64,000 bases of DNA from Flavihumibacter fluvii. GTDB lineage: Bacteria; Bacteroidota; Bacteroidia; Chitinophagales; Chitinophagaceae. Numbering within the stretch: position 1 is the first letter of the stretch; every line of letters starts with the position of its first letter. Location: assembly GCF_018595675.2 (NCBI RefSeq), contig NZ_CP092333.1, positions 4,240,001 through 4,304,000 of the forward strand, given 5' to 3'. The translations under genes and the position numbers were made by a program. The notes beneath the pieces were generated by a model. That model did no database searches and was not told where the DNA came from. It was given only the letters and a program-made list of their open reading frames with translations. This document shows positions 26,901 to 35,834 of this stretch, in pieces.

Positions 26901-27032
26901 ATGAAAATGCCCTTTTACTTCCTCAGACGTCGTATTCTGAAGCCTTTACAAAAAATGGCTGCCAGCATTGCACGTAAGTTTCGCAATGATGGCGATGACA
27001 ACCAGTTTAATCATCCATTTGCAATTTTTTAA
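26901..27032 (+). CDS. 43-residue basic protein leading the Hsp20 operon
   Basis: 43 codons reading MKMPFYFLRRRILKPLQKMA and on to NQFNHPFAIF. It has a strong Shine-Dalgarno (GGAGG at 26891-26895, 5 bases before the ATG), unusual in this phylum. The N-terminal half is basic and aromatic, with three Arg in a row and a possible amphipathic helix (residues 7-27); the C-terminal half is polar. It ends 15 bases before the Hsp20 ATG, so the two are likely on one message. I recognise no family. It could be a real stress microprotein or a leader peptide affecting Hsp20 translation. Confidence 0.6.
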   Translation: MKMPFYFLRRRILKPLQKMAASIARKFRNDGDDNQFNHPFAIF

Positions 27033-27047
27033 AAAAAGGAGGATAAT

Positions 27048-27515
27048 ATGACAAACATTATCAAAAAGGAAAATGGCCGGCAACCGGCAACATTTGGGAC
27101 TGTAGTTGACCAGATCTTCCAAAACAACCTGTCCCGTTTCTTTGATGATCCCTATTGGGGATTAAGTGCAAAGGATAATAGCTACAGGGTTCCTGTAAAC
27201 ATCAGGGAGACCGGCAGCAGTTATGAAATGGAAATAGTTGCCCCTGGTCTGCAGAAGCAGGATTTCCAGTTGAACCTGACAGGGAATATGCTGACAGTTT
27301 CCTTTGAATCCCAGCAGGAGAAAACAGAAGAAAACAAACCCGAAGAATGGATTCGGAAGGAATTCCGTAAGCAGTCATTCAGTCGTAGTTTTACATTGGA
27401 TGAATCCGTTGCGGCAGAAAAGATCAGTGCCCGGTATGAGAACGGCATACTCTATTTATCGCTGCCAAAAAACGAAAAAGCACTTTCGTTGTCGAGGACC
27501 ATCAATGTTGAATAA
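27048..27515 (+). CDS. Small heat-shock protein, Hsp20/alpha-crystallin family
   Basis: 155 residues. An N-terminal region (about 1-45) with FGTVVDQIFQNNLSRFFDD is followed by the alpha-crystallin domain (about 48-148): VPVNIRETGSSYEMEIVAPGLQKQDFQLNLTGNMLTVSFE, then FSRSFTLDESVAAEKISARYENGILYLSLPK. The C-terminus has the I-x-V anchoring motif (TINVE). It is an ATP-independent chaperone holding unfolded proteins in the cytoplasm. It has a textbook Shine-Dalgarno (AGGAGG at 27037-27042). A hairpin begins at its stop codon. Confidence 0.93.
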   Translation: MTNIIKKENGRQPATFGTVVDQIFQNNLSRFFDDPYWGLSAKDNSYRVPVNIRETGSSYEMEIVAPGLQKQDFQLNLTGNMLTVSFESQQEKTEENKPEEWIRKEFRKQSFSRSFTLDESVAAEKISARYENGILYLSLPKNEKALSLSRTINVE

Positions 27516-27538
27516 AGGGGGGATTATCCCTCCCTTTT
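27514..27538 (+). terminator. Hairpin at the end of the Hsp20 gene
   Basis: AAAGGGGGG (27514-27522) pairs with CCCtCCCTTT (27528-27537), giving nine pairs with one bulged T around a five-base loop, followed by one further T and CC. The short T run makes it a partial terminator; it may reduce expression of the next gene. Confidence 0.5.
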
Positions 27539-27557
27539 CCAGTTGAAAAGCAAGGGT

Positions 27558-27854
27558 ATGGAAACGAATTTTTATATCCTGGTACACATTAAAACACCGG
27601 AACAATTGCAAACCATTGGCAAATTTTTTATTGGCAATGATCGACAGTTTGCCAATGGCTTATTTCTTCAATTGAATGGCAATCCGGCAATCGACAACCA
27701 GGGGGTTTTATTTGTTGAACTTATGGAAACCATTCACGGGCTTCCGGTCAATATACAATTGCTGGCTTGTACCTTAAACGAGCTAACCGAAAATTACCGG
27801 ATCATCACCAGGGAAGTTTTCAGGCAATCGCACCTGGATGATGTAAGGTTATGA
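27558..27854 (+). CDS. Hypothetical protein downstream of Hsp20
   Basis: 98 residues from the ATG at 27558, with AAGGG just before it; an in-frame TTG lies at 27543. The protein is soluble, has no signal peptide and looks mixed alpha/beta: METNFYILVHIKTPEQLQTIGKFFIG, GLFLQLNGNPAI, LPVNIQLLACTLNELTENYRIITREVF. I recognise no family. Position behind Hsp20 suggests a stress link. Its 3' end overlaps the convergent phosphoesterase gene by 6 bases. Confidence 0.6.
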   Translation: METNFYILVHIKTPEQLQTIGKFFIGNDRQFANGLFLQLNGNPAIDNQGVLFVELMETIHGLPVNIQLLACTLNELTENYRIITREVFRQSHLDDVRL

Positions 27855-28697
27855 ATGCATCACTGCGGCAAATATGTCACTGTTCATTTGCTTATCCAGT
27901 CCGGCATTCATCTGGTAAGTAAGGATGGTACCGTCTTTCATTACTTCCACGATCCGGTAACCAATATAGGGCAGTCCCCATGAGCCGCCGACATGCGCGT
28001 CAAACACATAATGGATACCATCTCTGGTCTTCACTTCATCAATATCATGGTCGTGGCCATGAAAGACCGCTTTGATGTTATTATGCCTTTTAAAGTGGGT
28101 GGTAAGGTCGGGGCAGTCCATACCACCACCTGTCCATTTGAATGGCGTGATATGCATAAAAACAAAAAGGTGCTTGCTTTTTTTATGTGCGTTCAGCAAG
28201 GCTTTAGCTTTCTGCTGGTCCGGACAAATATAATCCCCATATTGTGAGGCTGTATTCAGGACCACAAAACTGCAGTTCTTCCTGGTAAAGTCGTAATGCC
28301 ATCCTTTTCCGAATGCCTCCATCCATGCCTGTTCGCTGATTTTATCATGGTTGCCATGTGATACATAATAGGGCATGGCCAATTCATCCCATTTCTTTTT
28401 GACCGGAAGCAGGAAGCTGGGTTCATCATGAAAAAGATCGCCATTAACAAAAGTGAAATCGATCCCCCTGCCAGATTTTTCCCGGTTCAGGGCCCCGATG
28501 ACCAGGTTATGCATCTCGTCAAACTGCGTCTGGGCCTGGCCGTAATGGCCATCGGATACTACTGCAAAGCGCAAGGTAACCTGGTCTTCTGATGGCAGGG
28601 TGAACCATGAGCCGCTCCAGGGTACCAGCTTATTGCCAATGCCCAGCAGCATGGCAGATTTCAAGGTGTATTCCAGGAATTCCCGTCTACCTAACAT
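27849..28697 (-). CDS. Calcineurin-like metallophosphoesterase with a Tat-type N-terminus
   Basis: 282 residues. The N-terminus LGRREFLEYTLKSAMLLGIG has the twin-Arg and hydrophobic stretch of Tat export signals. All metallophosphoesterase motifs are there: VVSDGHYG (a variant of D-x-H), VNGDLFHDE (GD), SHGNHDK (GNHD), FMHITPF (H) and FHGHDHDIDE (GHxH). The enzyme binds two metals and cleaves phosphoesters, probably in the periplasm. The substrate is unknown. It is convergent with the Hsp20 operon. Confidence 0.85.
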   Translation of the reverse strand: MLGRREFLEYTLKSAMLLGIGNKLVPWSGSWFTLPSEDQVTLRFAVVSDGHYGQAQTQFDEMHNLVIGALNREKSGRGIDFTFVNGDLFHDEPSFLLPVKKKWDELAMPYYVSHGNHDKISEQAWMEAFGKGWHYDFTRKNCSFVVLNTASQYGDYICPDQQKAKALLNAHKKSKHLFVFMHITPFKWTGGGMDCPDLTTHFKRHNNIKAVFHGHDHDIDEVKTRDGIHYVFDAHVGGSWGLPYIGYRIVEVMKDGTILTYQMNAGLDKQMNSDIFAAVMHS

Positions 28698-28794
28698 GTG
28701 ATTTGCTTTTAATCAGGAGCAGTACACCAATATCATTTTCACCGGTTTAAGGTATTACTAAAATTTTATTCCGGAACAACCCAGCCGCCAGGGA

Positions 28795-29502
28795 TTATTT
28801 CATCCTGCTCCAGATCTCATAAATAGGATCACCTTTGGAGCTTAGCCCGCTATGGTGCCAGTCCCCGTTTTCTATTTTGCCATCAAAACTGAGTGATGCC
28901 CCAACACGGTTTCCATCCCGGCTGAAGAATTCGATATGTTCGGTGTATTTACCGTTCGCAAAGGTATAGGTGCCGCCGCCTGTTCCTGAAAACTCACCCG
29001 TTTCAATATTGATGGCCATCCACTGGAAACGCGTGCCGGTTAGCAGCTTCAGGGTGCGCCGGGGACGAAGCGGTATTTCATTCATGGTTTCACCCTGTTT
29101 CCTGCCAGTGATACGCCAGTTGCCGGCAAGTGGTCCCTTGCCATCATCCACCTGCTTCATGGTTTTGGCAGCGCCTAAACCATCTATGGTTAAGGTGGCG
29201 GTTTTCTTTATGGGCAATACCCTTTCTTTACCCACCTGGTCTTTCTCCTTTGAATCGAACTCCACTTTTATTTTCAGGTTATTGCCTTCCAGGCTATATG
29301 GACCGCCCCAGGTCTGCTCAAATGTTTTTGCGCCGATATCAAATTTCGCATACACAAAATAGCCATCCATCATGCAGATCGTTTCGCCAGGGTCGCTGGC
29401 ATTTTGCCAGGCACCGGAAAGTGTTGCATTAGGTTGTGCTGCTACCTCAGTAGCGGGCAATAAAAACAAGAAAAATGAATACAGCAGGAGGATCGTTTTC
29501 AT
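28795..29502 (-). CDS. Secreted protein with two lipocalin-like repeats, function unknown
   Basis: 235 residues from the ATG at 29502, which places a good signal peptide first (MKTILLLYSFFLFLLPATEV, cleavage after VAAQ). An in-frame ATG 27 bases upstream is less likely. The mature part falls into two similar halves: LSGAWQNASDPGETICMMDGYFVYAKFD and LAGNWRITGRKQGETMNEIPLRPRRTLKLLTGTRFQWMAI, each a lipocalin-like strand run beginning G-x-W. I know no function. It follows the glycosidase-like gene at 29539 by 36 bases on the same strand and is probably co-transcribed with it. Confidence 0.65.
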   Translation of the reverse strand: MKTILLLYSFFLFLLPATEVAAQPNATLSGAWQNASDPGETICMMDGYFVYAKFDIGAKTFEQTWGGPYSLEGNNLKIKVEFDSKEKDQVGKERVLPIKKTATLTIDGLGAAKTMKQVDDGKGPLAGNWRITGRKQGETMNEIPLRPRRTLKLLTGTRFQWMAINIETGEFSGTGGGTYTFANGKYTEHIEFFSRDGNRVGASLSFDGKIENGDWHHSGLSSKGDPIYEIWSRMK

Positions 29503-29538
29503 TTTCTGAACTTTAATTAAAGGTAGCATATCCTACAC

Positions 29539-31770
29539 TCAATGCCTGATTGAAATCATTGCGCAACCTCTTTCCAACGGAACATCAAGTATCACCTGGT
29601 CACCCTTTATGGTGGGTTGCAATGGCAGGCCCTTACTTTTTCCCGGGTACCATACCTCACAGGTGCTAATTTTGAACCCCGACTTAACTGTCACGCTCAC
29701 CAGTTTTGCTTTTCCATATACAACAGGTATTACATATCCTTCGGGTGTCTTGAACAGGTTTGCCTTGGCCAGGTTATTGCCTACTGCGACCACATGGGGT
29801 TTAAGCACCCATTCGCGGCCGCGCATCAGGTGCATTAAGGGGGCGTACTCCCTGTAATAACTATCGACCAGGCTGTCTGGCATAATGGAATGGTCATTTG
29901 CGGGATAAGGGCACATGGGAAAAACGCCCATATAGAGGTATTTCTGGAAGAAGTTATCTGGACCTTCCTTTTTTACAGTAGCCGCTTTGTCCGTCCAGCC
30001 CAATGCCGGCTTTTCCACGCATAGAAAAGCACTCAGGTTTAAAGGCGCACCAGCATAAGTGAACTCATCATATATGCCATCCACCTGGTTTAAAAGGTCA
30101 ATCCTTTTGATGTGATTATTGACAAAGATCATTTTGTCCGAATGGTGCATCATAGGTCCCAGGGTATCCATCAATGCTTTGTAGGAATGAAGGAGGGATC
30201 GTACAGGCTTTCCATTAAACCAGGTCTTGCCGTCATCTGCCTCTTCATTAAACATTCGCAGCCAGTCCAACCGGTCAATACAAAGTCCATCGGCATCAGG
30301 TATATTCCTGGTATGCCGCTGCGCCTGCTGGAGCAGGAAATCTTTGTAGGCCGGGTCCCCGCAATCCAGCACAATGCCATCTTCCCAGGTATAGAAAGGG
30401 CCGCCTGGAGTTAACCTGTCATCACCTGAGCGGTCCATTTGTTTCGATACCCTTAAGCGGGCATTTGGAAGATGGTGATACAGGAAGTCATTGCAATCTT
30501 TCCAATCATCGGTTTTGGTCCCCGAATATGGTGGTTGCGGATATTTCACGTGTGCCCCAAATTCTGTTACATTGAAATAATTAAGGACATGGAATCCATT
30601 TTTTTTCATCTGGTTCGCATATGCCGACATCCTGCTCATGGACATGGTGCTGTCCCCGAATCGTTTCCATTCCTGGTCTTTTTCAACAGGCGGCAGGAAC
30701 ATGCCCATATAAGGGAAGTCGAAACTTGCCTGCCAGTTAGTGGAAAAATCCAGCGCCTTCATCTTATCCGGATCAATTACTTCAAACGGCCCGGCATAAG
30801 CGGAGGTCCCTGCCAATTGATGGGCCTGTTTATTTTTTGGTTGGAAATAACCAGGATACCGGGTCGTCATCCAACCCAGGCCTGCACGCCAGTCAGCTGC
30901 ATGTGCTGTGATATCCAAAGAAAACTGCAATGCCTGTTCCTTTGAAATACGGTTGAAAAGCCTGCTGAATAATACGCCGCCACCTTTTATGGTTTTCATT
31001 TCCATATCTATGATATCATCAGCGGGAGAAAGTGCTATAGTTAAGCCTTCATCTTCTTTAGGTTCCAGTATCGAGACCATAGGAATGCAGAACAGGTTGC
31101 CCTGGAAAGGGCAGATGTATAATTTCGGATCGTCATGGGTATAATGTGGCAGGCCATAGTGATAGGTAGCATCCGAGAAGGGAACTGCCACGAGTGGATC
31201 GACCCATTCATTATTTCCGGCACCAATAAAATCGTTCATATCTGAGCCGCCTGCGACAGGAAGGAGGCGAGCACGCAAGGCATTGTCAATGGCTGCTGTA
31301 TCATATTGCGGTGCCGCCCAGGATGTCCAAAATCGCGTTTGCGCCCCTGCCGGATAGGATAATTCAGTGATGATCTCACCATCCCAGGGTTGGTCTTTTC
31401 CGCGGATATCCATTTCCCATCGGATGCTGTTACCGGCAGGAATGTATTTTTCAATAAGCACGCAGGACTGGTGCAATGAATCGTTAACAAGCACTTTGCT
31501 GAATTGAAGGACGCCTGATTTATTTTTTTGGACTGTTGTCTTACCCAACTGGCGGCATCCTGCAATACGTGTAAAAGCCTGCAATGGTTTACCGGCATTG
31601 TTTTTTCCATTTGTAACGCGGATGATCTTACCCTCAGGGGACAACTCAATGCTGATCCCGTTTGCGGTTACCAAATAATTGAGTGTGGTACCCGGTACGC
31701 CCGTCCATGACACTATCAAAGAAAAAAGGCTGGACATGAAGATCCAGGTATACCATTGATTCAGGCGCAT
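29539..31770 (-). CDS. Large secreted glycosidase-like protein, unclassified
   Basis: 743 residues with an N-terminal hydrophobic signal. The first 300 residues are a beta-sandwich (VTANGISIELSPEGKIIRVTNG) as in galactose-mutarotase-like N-domains of GH36/GH97/GH101-type enzymes. From about 335 a TIM barrel seems to follow: FDFPYMGMFLPPV, KKNGFHVLNYFNVTEFG, DGIVLDCGDPAYKDFLLQQA, then DADGLCIDRLDWLRMF, where Asp in IDRLDW would be the nucleophile, and VDGIYDEFTYAG with a possible acid-base Glu. The last 80 residues form a beta domain. It looks like a hydrolase of an alpha-linked sugar but fits no family I can name. An inverted repeat lies 10 bases before its ATG. Confidence 0.6.
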   Translation of the reverse strand: MRLNQWYTWIFMSSLFSLIVSWTGVPGTTLNYLVTANGISIELSPEGKIIRVTNGKNNAGKPLQAFTRIAGCRQLGKTTVQKNKSGVLQFSKVLVNDSLHQSCVLIEKYIPAGNSIRWEMDIRGKDQPWDGEIITELSYPAGAQTRFWTSWAAPQYDTAAIDNALRARLLPVAGGSDMNDFIGAGNNEWVDPLVAVPFSDATYHYGLPHYTHDDPKLYICPFQGNLFCIPMVSILEPKEDEGLTIALSPADDIIDMEMKTIKGGGVLFSRLFNRISKEQALQFSLDITAHAADWRAGLGWMTTRYPGYFQPKNKQAHQLAGTSAYAGPFEVIDPDKMKALDFSTNWQASFDFPYMGMFLPPVEKDQEWKRFGDSTMSMSRMSAYANQMKKNGFHVLNYFNVTEFGAHVKYPQPPYSGTKTDDWKDCNDFLYHHLPNARLRVSKQMDRSGDDRLTPGGPFYTWEDGIVLDCGDPAYKDFLLQQAQRHTRNIPDADGLCIDRLDWLRMFNEEADDGKTWFNGKPVRSLLHSYKALMDTLGPMMHHSDKMIFVNNHIKRIDLLNQVDGIYDEFTYAGAPLNLSAFLCVEKPALGWTDKAATVKKEGPDNFFQKYLYMGVFPMCPYPANDHSIMPDSLVDSYYREYAPLMHLMRGREWVLKPHVVAVGNNLAKANLFKTPEGYVIPVVYGKAKLVSVTVKSGFKISTCEVWYPGKSKGLPLQPTIKGDQVILDVPLERGCAMISIRH

Positions 31771-31779
31771 TCAGTATTG

Positions 31780-31798
31780 TTTAAGTTGTGCACTTAAA
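31780..31798. promoter_or_regulatory. Operator-like inverted repeat
   Basis: TTTAAGT (31780-31786) and ACTTAAA (31792-31798) form a perfect 7-base inverted repeat around TGTGC, 9 bases upstream of the start of the glycosidase-like gene. It is well placed for a dimeric repressor; no regulator gene is adjacent. Confidence 0.35.
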
Positions 31799-31863
31799 TA
31801 TATTTCATTTAAAGGCATTGTTATTGGAATCGCAGGCCAGTGCGGTAGAACCAATAATGGTTT

Positions 31864-33039
31864 CTAAGCCTTCGAAAGATAGGAGAGGGCCACGAACAAT
31901 AACAGCACACCGGTAAACCCGATGGCAACGGGCAACGAAAATTGGTTGGCGATATACCCTAAAGCAGCCGGACCAGCCAACTGTCCGGCATAGCCATATG
32001 TAGTGATGGCAGGGATCGCTATGCCAGCCGGAACCCCTTTTATGCGGCCACCTTCACTGAAAAATACGGGAACAATATTGGCAGCACCGATGCCCAATAA
32101 AATGAAGCCTGCCAAGGCAGTTGCCAGCCAGGGTGTTAATACCGCCAGGAACAATCCGGATGCAGCAAGCAGGCTGCCATATACCACTACTTTTTTGCCA
32201 TCCAACCTGGATACAATTTTGTCGCCCACCAATCGCATGATCGCCATGGCAATGGAAAACGCGGCATACCCGATGCCCGCCCATTCAATAGATACGCCCC
32301 GGTTTTCTTTTAAGAAGACGGCACTCCAGTCGAGCATGGCGCCTTCAGCAAGAAACACCACGAAACATAAAAAACCCAGGTAAATAACAGTTTTGCGCAG
32401 CCATGGAAATGATCCTTTTGCCGTAACCACGTTTTCTCCTGAATGCGAGTGGCTGATGGCCTTTTCGGTTTTACCATCGAGCAAATGCTTGTATTGCCCA
32501 AAAACAATCAGGACCAAAAGGATAGCAATGCTCACTGCGGCAGCAATAGGTGTTAAGCCAATCTGGATTAAAAATCCCAGTCCGATTGAACCCAGCAAAC
32601 CGCCTACACTAAACAGTCCGTGGACGGAAGACATGATCGGTTTGTTATATACATTCTGTACATGCACGGCGTGTGCATTCATGGCTACATCAATGATTCC
32701 GACACCTGCCCCGAACAAAAATAAAACCACTCCCATCAGTATCGGGTTGCTGATCACCAGCAGCAATGGCAGGGTGAGGGCCAGGAGTAATGCGGACCAT
32801 AATATAACGATGCGGCTTCCATATCGTTGAAGGAAAATACTGCCAATGGGCATCATGGTGATGGCGCCTGCGCCTAGTAACAATAACAGCAACCCCAGGC
32901 TGCCGTCATTTAATGCCAATCTTTCTTTCGCAAAGGGCACCATGGTTGCCCAGCTTGACATCCCCAGTCCGCAAATCAGGAATATGAATTGCGTAGCTAT
33001 TTTGGATTTGACCAAATGTGCAGTTGTAGTGGATTCCAA
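31864..33039 (-). CDS. Major facilitator superfamily transporter
   Basis: 391 residues, twelve predicted membrane helices. MFS signatures are visible after TM2 (GSIFLQRYGSRIVILWSA) and in the second half (GDKIVSRLDGKKVVVYGSLLAASG). The N-terminus (FLICGLGMSSWATMVPFAKERLALNDGSLGLLLLLLGAGAI) and GFVDVAMNAHAVHVQ-like segment (IIDVAMNAHAVHVQN) match the YbjJ/FucP-related sugar or drug group. The substrate is not certain. It is transcribed on the same strand as, and 42 bases downstream of, the flavin oxidoreductase. Confidence 0.85.
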   Translation of the reverse strand: MESTTTAHLVKSKIATQFIFLICGLGMSSWATMVPFAKERLALNDGSLGLLLLLLGAGAITMMPIGSIFLQRYGSRIVILWSALLLALTLPLLLVISNPILMGVVLFLFGAGVGIIDVAMNAHAVHVQNVYNKPIMSSVHGLFSVGGLLGSIGLGFLIQIGLTPIAAAVSIAILLVLIVFGQYKHLLDGKTEKAISHSHSGENVVTAKGSFPWLRKTVIYLGFLCFVVFLAEGAMLDWSAVFLKENRGVSIEWAGIGYAAFSIAMAIMRLVGDKIVSRLDGKKVVVYGSLLAASGLFLAVLTPWLATALAGFILLGIGAANIVPVFFSEGGRIKGVPAGIAIPAITTYGYAGQLAGPAALGYIANQFSLPVAIGFTGVLLLFVALSYLSKA

Positions 33040-33081
33040 TGGTATCCTTTATTTGCAATAGTATGCAAAAATGGCCTCCAA

Positions 33082-34089
33082 TTAAACTGAAATTGTAATA
33101 GGCTCCCGCATGATTTCTGCCACTATGCGGTAAGAGGTCAAACGATCTGCAGGATCATATGCACTGGTGGCCACCATCAATTCTGATACACGGGTCTCTT
33201 TTAAAAATGCGCTGATCCCTGATTTTACCGTCTCCTTACTGCCGATGAAAGCATATTTCATCATTTGTTGCAATGCCGGGTTTTTTCTTAACTGGTGTAA
33301 CTCCTCTGTCATGTCGGTGGGTTCCTGCAGGTAATCCATTTGTCCGGTTAAAACGCCCAGGATCATGCGTATATACGAAGTCGAGAGTCTTTCGGCTTCT
33401 GCATCTGTTTCTGCTGCAATCACATTCACACAGGCAATGGTATAGGGTTCACGCAGGAATTCGGAAGGCTGGAATTCATTGTGGTAAATGGCCAGTGCTT
33501 CCAGGAGGGCGCCGCTGGAAAAATGGCTGGCAAATGCATAGGGCAGCCCTTTTTTAGCGGCCAGCTTCGCACTGTCTGTACTGGAGCCTAGAATATATAT
33601 AGGCACGGCTATTCCTTCTGCCACGTTCACCCGAACTTTTTCCGCAGCATTTTTTGTGGAAAAATATTGCTGGATCCTGCTGATGTCTTCCGGGAATTGG
33701 TAAACAGCCTGCATCCTTTCTGGCCTGATGGCATGCGCAGTGACCTGGTCGGTACCCGGCGCCCTTCCCAGGCCCAGGTCAATGCGGCCGGGATATAAGG
33801 TGCCCAGTGTGCCAAATTGTTCTGCCACAATCAACGGCGAGTGGTTGGGTAGCATAATACCTCCTGAACCCACCCTTATTTTTTGCGTACCCACGGCAAT
33901 ATGGCCTATCAGGACAACTGTTGCCGAACTGGCCACACTGATCATGTTGTGGTGTTCTGCCAGCCAGAACCGGGTATACCCTAATTCTTCGGCCTTTTGC
34001 GCAAGGGTTAGACTGTTCCTGAAGGCATCTGCCGGGGTGCTGCCTTTGGACACAACTGCGAGTTCGAGAATTGAATAGGGTGTGTGCAT
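33082..34089 (-). CDS. Luciferase-like (LLM class) flavin-dependent oxidoreductase
   Basis: 335 residues. The bacterial luciferase-like barrel is evident from LAQKAEELGYTRFWLAEHHNM, VLIGHIAVGTQKIRVGSGGIMLPNHSPLIVAEQFGTL and GRIDLGLGRAPGTD, the standard LLM group phrase. It uses FMNH2 and oxygen, and is cytoplasmic; the substrate is unknown. An 11-base palindrome lies just before its ATG and may bind a regulator. The MFS gene downstream is probably co-transcribed. Confidence 0.9.
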   Translation of the reverse strand: MHTPYSILELAVVSKGSTPADAFRNSLTLAQKAEELGYTRFWLAEHHNMISVASSATVVLIGHIAVGTQKIRVGSGGIMLPNHSPLIVAEQFGTLGTLYPGRIDLGLGRAPGTDQVTAHAIRPERMQAVYQFPEDISRIQQYFSTKNAAEKVRVNVAEGIAVPIYILGSSTDSAKLAAKKGLPYAFASHFSSGALLEALAIYHNEFQPSEFLREPYTIACVNVIAAETDAEAERLSTSYIRMILGVLTGQMDYLQEPTDMTEELHQLRKNPALQQMMKYAFIGSKETVKSGISAFLKETRVSELMVATSAYDPADRLTSYRIVAEIMREPITISV

Positions 34090-34092
34090 TAT

Positions 34093-34103
34093 TTCGTTAC
34101 GAA
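34093..34103. promoter_or_regulatory. Palindrome before the LLM oxidoreductase gene
   Basis: TTCGT-T-ACGAA at 34093-34103 is a perfect palindrome 3 bases upstream of the start codon; a related GACGAATTAC follows near 34132. An operator role is possible but unproven. Confidence 0.3.
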
Positions 34104-34151
34104 TTTATTGCCTTTTAAGTAGCTTCCTGACGAATTACAAAACATTCCCGC

Positions 34152-35300
34152 ATGAGCTTTCGTTCATTCCTGTTGTTTATAGTAACAGTTATTGGTTCTT
34201 TATGTTTTAGCCTTTCCAGTTCCTGCCAGCCTGCAAATGCCGAAGCTGGTATCCGGGCCATCATGCAGCAGCAGAAAGTAATGGGATTGTCTGTAGCCGT
34301 TGTGAAGAAGAATAAGATCATTTATACCCATTCCTTCGGACTGAAGGATATGGAAAGTAATACCCCGCTGACCGACGATTGTATTTTCAGGATCGCGTCC
34401 ATTTCCAAATCCTTTTCGGCAACGTCCATCATGCAGTTGGTCCGGGCAAAAAAAGTTTCCCTGGAAGATGATATGAGCAAACTGGTTGGCTTCACCATCA
34501 GGAATCCCAAATTTCCCGGAACGGTCATCACCCTGCGGCACGTTATGTCGCACCGCTCTTCCATCAACGACAGCCAGGGCTATTTTACACTCGATGCTAT
34601 TAACCCCGCTAAAAACCCGGATTGGGCAAAATGCTTCAACGACTACGAACCCGGAAAAGGATATATGTACTGCAACCTGAATTATAATATGGTGGGTACG
34701 ATCATTGAAAAGTTTTCCGGCGAAAGGTTCGACCAGTATGTGAAACACCATGTGCTGGATCCGCTGGGATTGTATGGCGGTTATTGCGTGGACTCGCTGG
34801 ATAAGTCCCGCTTTGCTACTATTTATGAATACAATGTTGACTCAGCTAAATTCTCTGCCTCGCCCGCTGCCTATGCGCCCCGCCGCGAGGAGATCGCTAA
34901 TTATGCAATGGGCTATAGCACACCCATTTTTTCTCCAACAGGTGGCATGAAGATCTCTGCCACTGATCTTGCGCAATACATGATCATGCACATGAACATG
35001 GGCCGTTACCATGGTAAACGCATCATCAGGAAGAAATATGCGGAGCAGATGCAGGCCCCGCTTTCCGAGGAAGAAGGGTATGGCCTGGCCATTATGACAA
35101 CGGATAAGCTGATTCCCGGTAAAACAATGAAAGGCCATACCGGGTCTGCATACGGACTATACAGCGCCATGTTTTTCCATCCCAAAGAAAAATTCGGCAT
35201 TGTTGTCATCAGCAATGGCTGTGACCCGGCTTACACCGATGGATTTAATACAGTGATCAGGGAAACGGTGAATGTGTTGTATAAGGATTTAATTTTCTGA
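34152..35300 (+). CDS. Lipoprotein serine hydrolase, class C beta-lactamase fold
   Basis: 382 residues. Lipoprotein signal (CFSLSSSC). Active-site motifs are complete: Ser83-x-x-Lys86 in IASISKSFSA, Tyr-Cys-Asn in YMYCNLNYNMVG, and His-Thr-Gly in KGHTGSAYG. Such proteins are penicillin-binding-protein-like peptidases or esterases; few are true beta-lactamases. It is membrane-anchored and would act in the periplasm or outside. It diverges from the LLM gene and stands alone. Confidence 0.88.
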   Translation: MSFRSFLLFIVTVIGSLCFSLSSSCQPANAEAGIRAIMQQQKVMGLSVAVVKKNKIIYTHSFGLKDMESNTPLTDDCIFRIASISKSFSATSIMQLVRAKKVSLEDDMSKLVGFTIRNPKFPGTVITLRHVMSHRSSINDSQGYFTLDAINPAKNPDWAKCFNDYEPGKGYMYCNLNYNMVGTIIEKFSGERFDQYVKHHVLDPLGLYGGYCVDSLDKSRFATIYEYNVDSAKFSASPAAYAPRREEIANYAMGYSTPIFSPTGGMKISATDLAQYMIMHMNMGRYHGKRIIRKKYAEQMQAPLSEEEGYGLAIMTTDKLIPGKTMKGHTGSAYGLYSAMFFHPKEKFGIVVISNGCDPAYTDGFNTVIRETVNVLYKDLIF

Positions 35301-35342
35301 CCTAGCTATCTCCAATACTCTATCGCATACTTTTGGGCAGCT

Positions 35343-35834
35343 TTATTGTAAAGTCCAGTCTGGCCGCACCCAGTGGCAGGTATAGCCATTGGGATGTTTT
35401 TGCAGGTAGTTTTGGTGCTCTTCTTCCGCATCCCAGAAATCACCCGCCGGCACCAGTTCAGTAACAATGGGACCAGGCCATTTTCCAGAGGCATTCATGG
35501 CAGCAATAAGATCGCTGGCAGTTTGTTGCTGTTGAGGGCTATTGTAAAATATAGCCGACCTGTAAGAGCTGCCGATGTCATTGCCTTGCCTGTTTTTAGT
35601 GGTAGGGTCATGTATCTGGAAAAAGAATTCCAACAACTTTTTGTAAGGTAAAACAGCAGGGTCGAAATCTATGGCGATAGCCTCTGCGTGGTTGCCATGG
35701 TTTCGATAAGTTGCGTTTTTTACTTCACCGCCGGAATAACCCACCACGGTATGTGTTACACCTGGCAGGTCGCGGATCAACTCTTCTACTCCCCAGAAAC
35801 ATCCACCGGCCAGGATCGCTTTTTCTGTAGCCAT
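35343..35834 (-). CDS. msrA: Peptide-methionine (S)-S-oxide reductase MsrA
   Basis: 163 residues from the ATG at 35834, which gives the normal start [15 protein letters not shown]; an in-frame ATG at 35936 would add 34 unlikely residues. Catalytic Cys12 lies in GCFWG, followed by [35 protein letters not shown], the conserved body, and the tail NGYTCHW with a possible resolving Cys. It reduces S-methionine sulfoxide in the cytoplasm. It diverges from a ferritin gene, both fitting oxidative stress defence. Confidence 0.95.
   Translation of the reverse strand: MATEKAILAGGCFWGVEELIRDLPGVTHTVVGYSGGEVKNATYRNHGNHAEAIAIDFDPAVLPYKKLLEFFFQIHDPTTKNRQGNDIGSSYRSAIFYNSPQQQQTASDLIAAMNASGKWPGPIVTELVPAGDFWDAEEEHQNYLQKHPNGYTCHWVRPDWTLQ

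Noticed and set aside
34152-35300. Annotation as an antibiotic-resistance beta-lactamase
   Set aside because: The active-site motifs are shared with many peptidases and esterases of the same fold; nothing specific points to beta-lactam hydrolysis.
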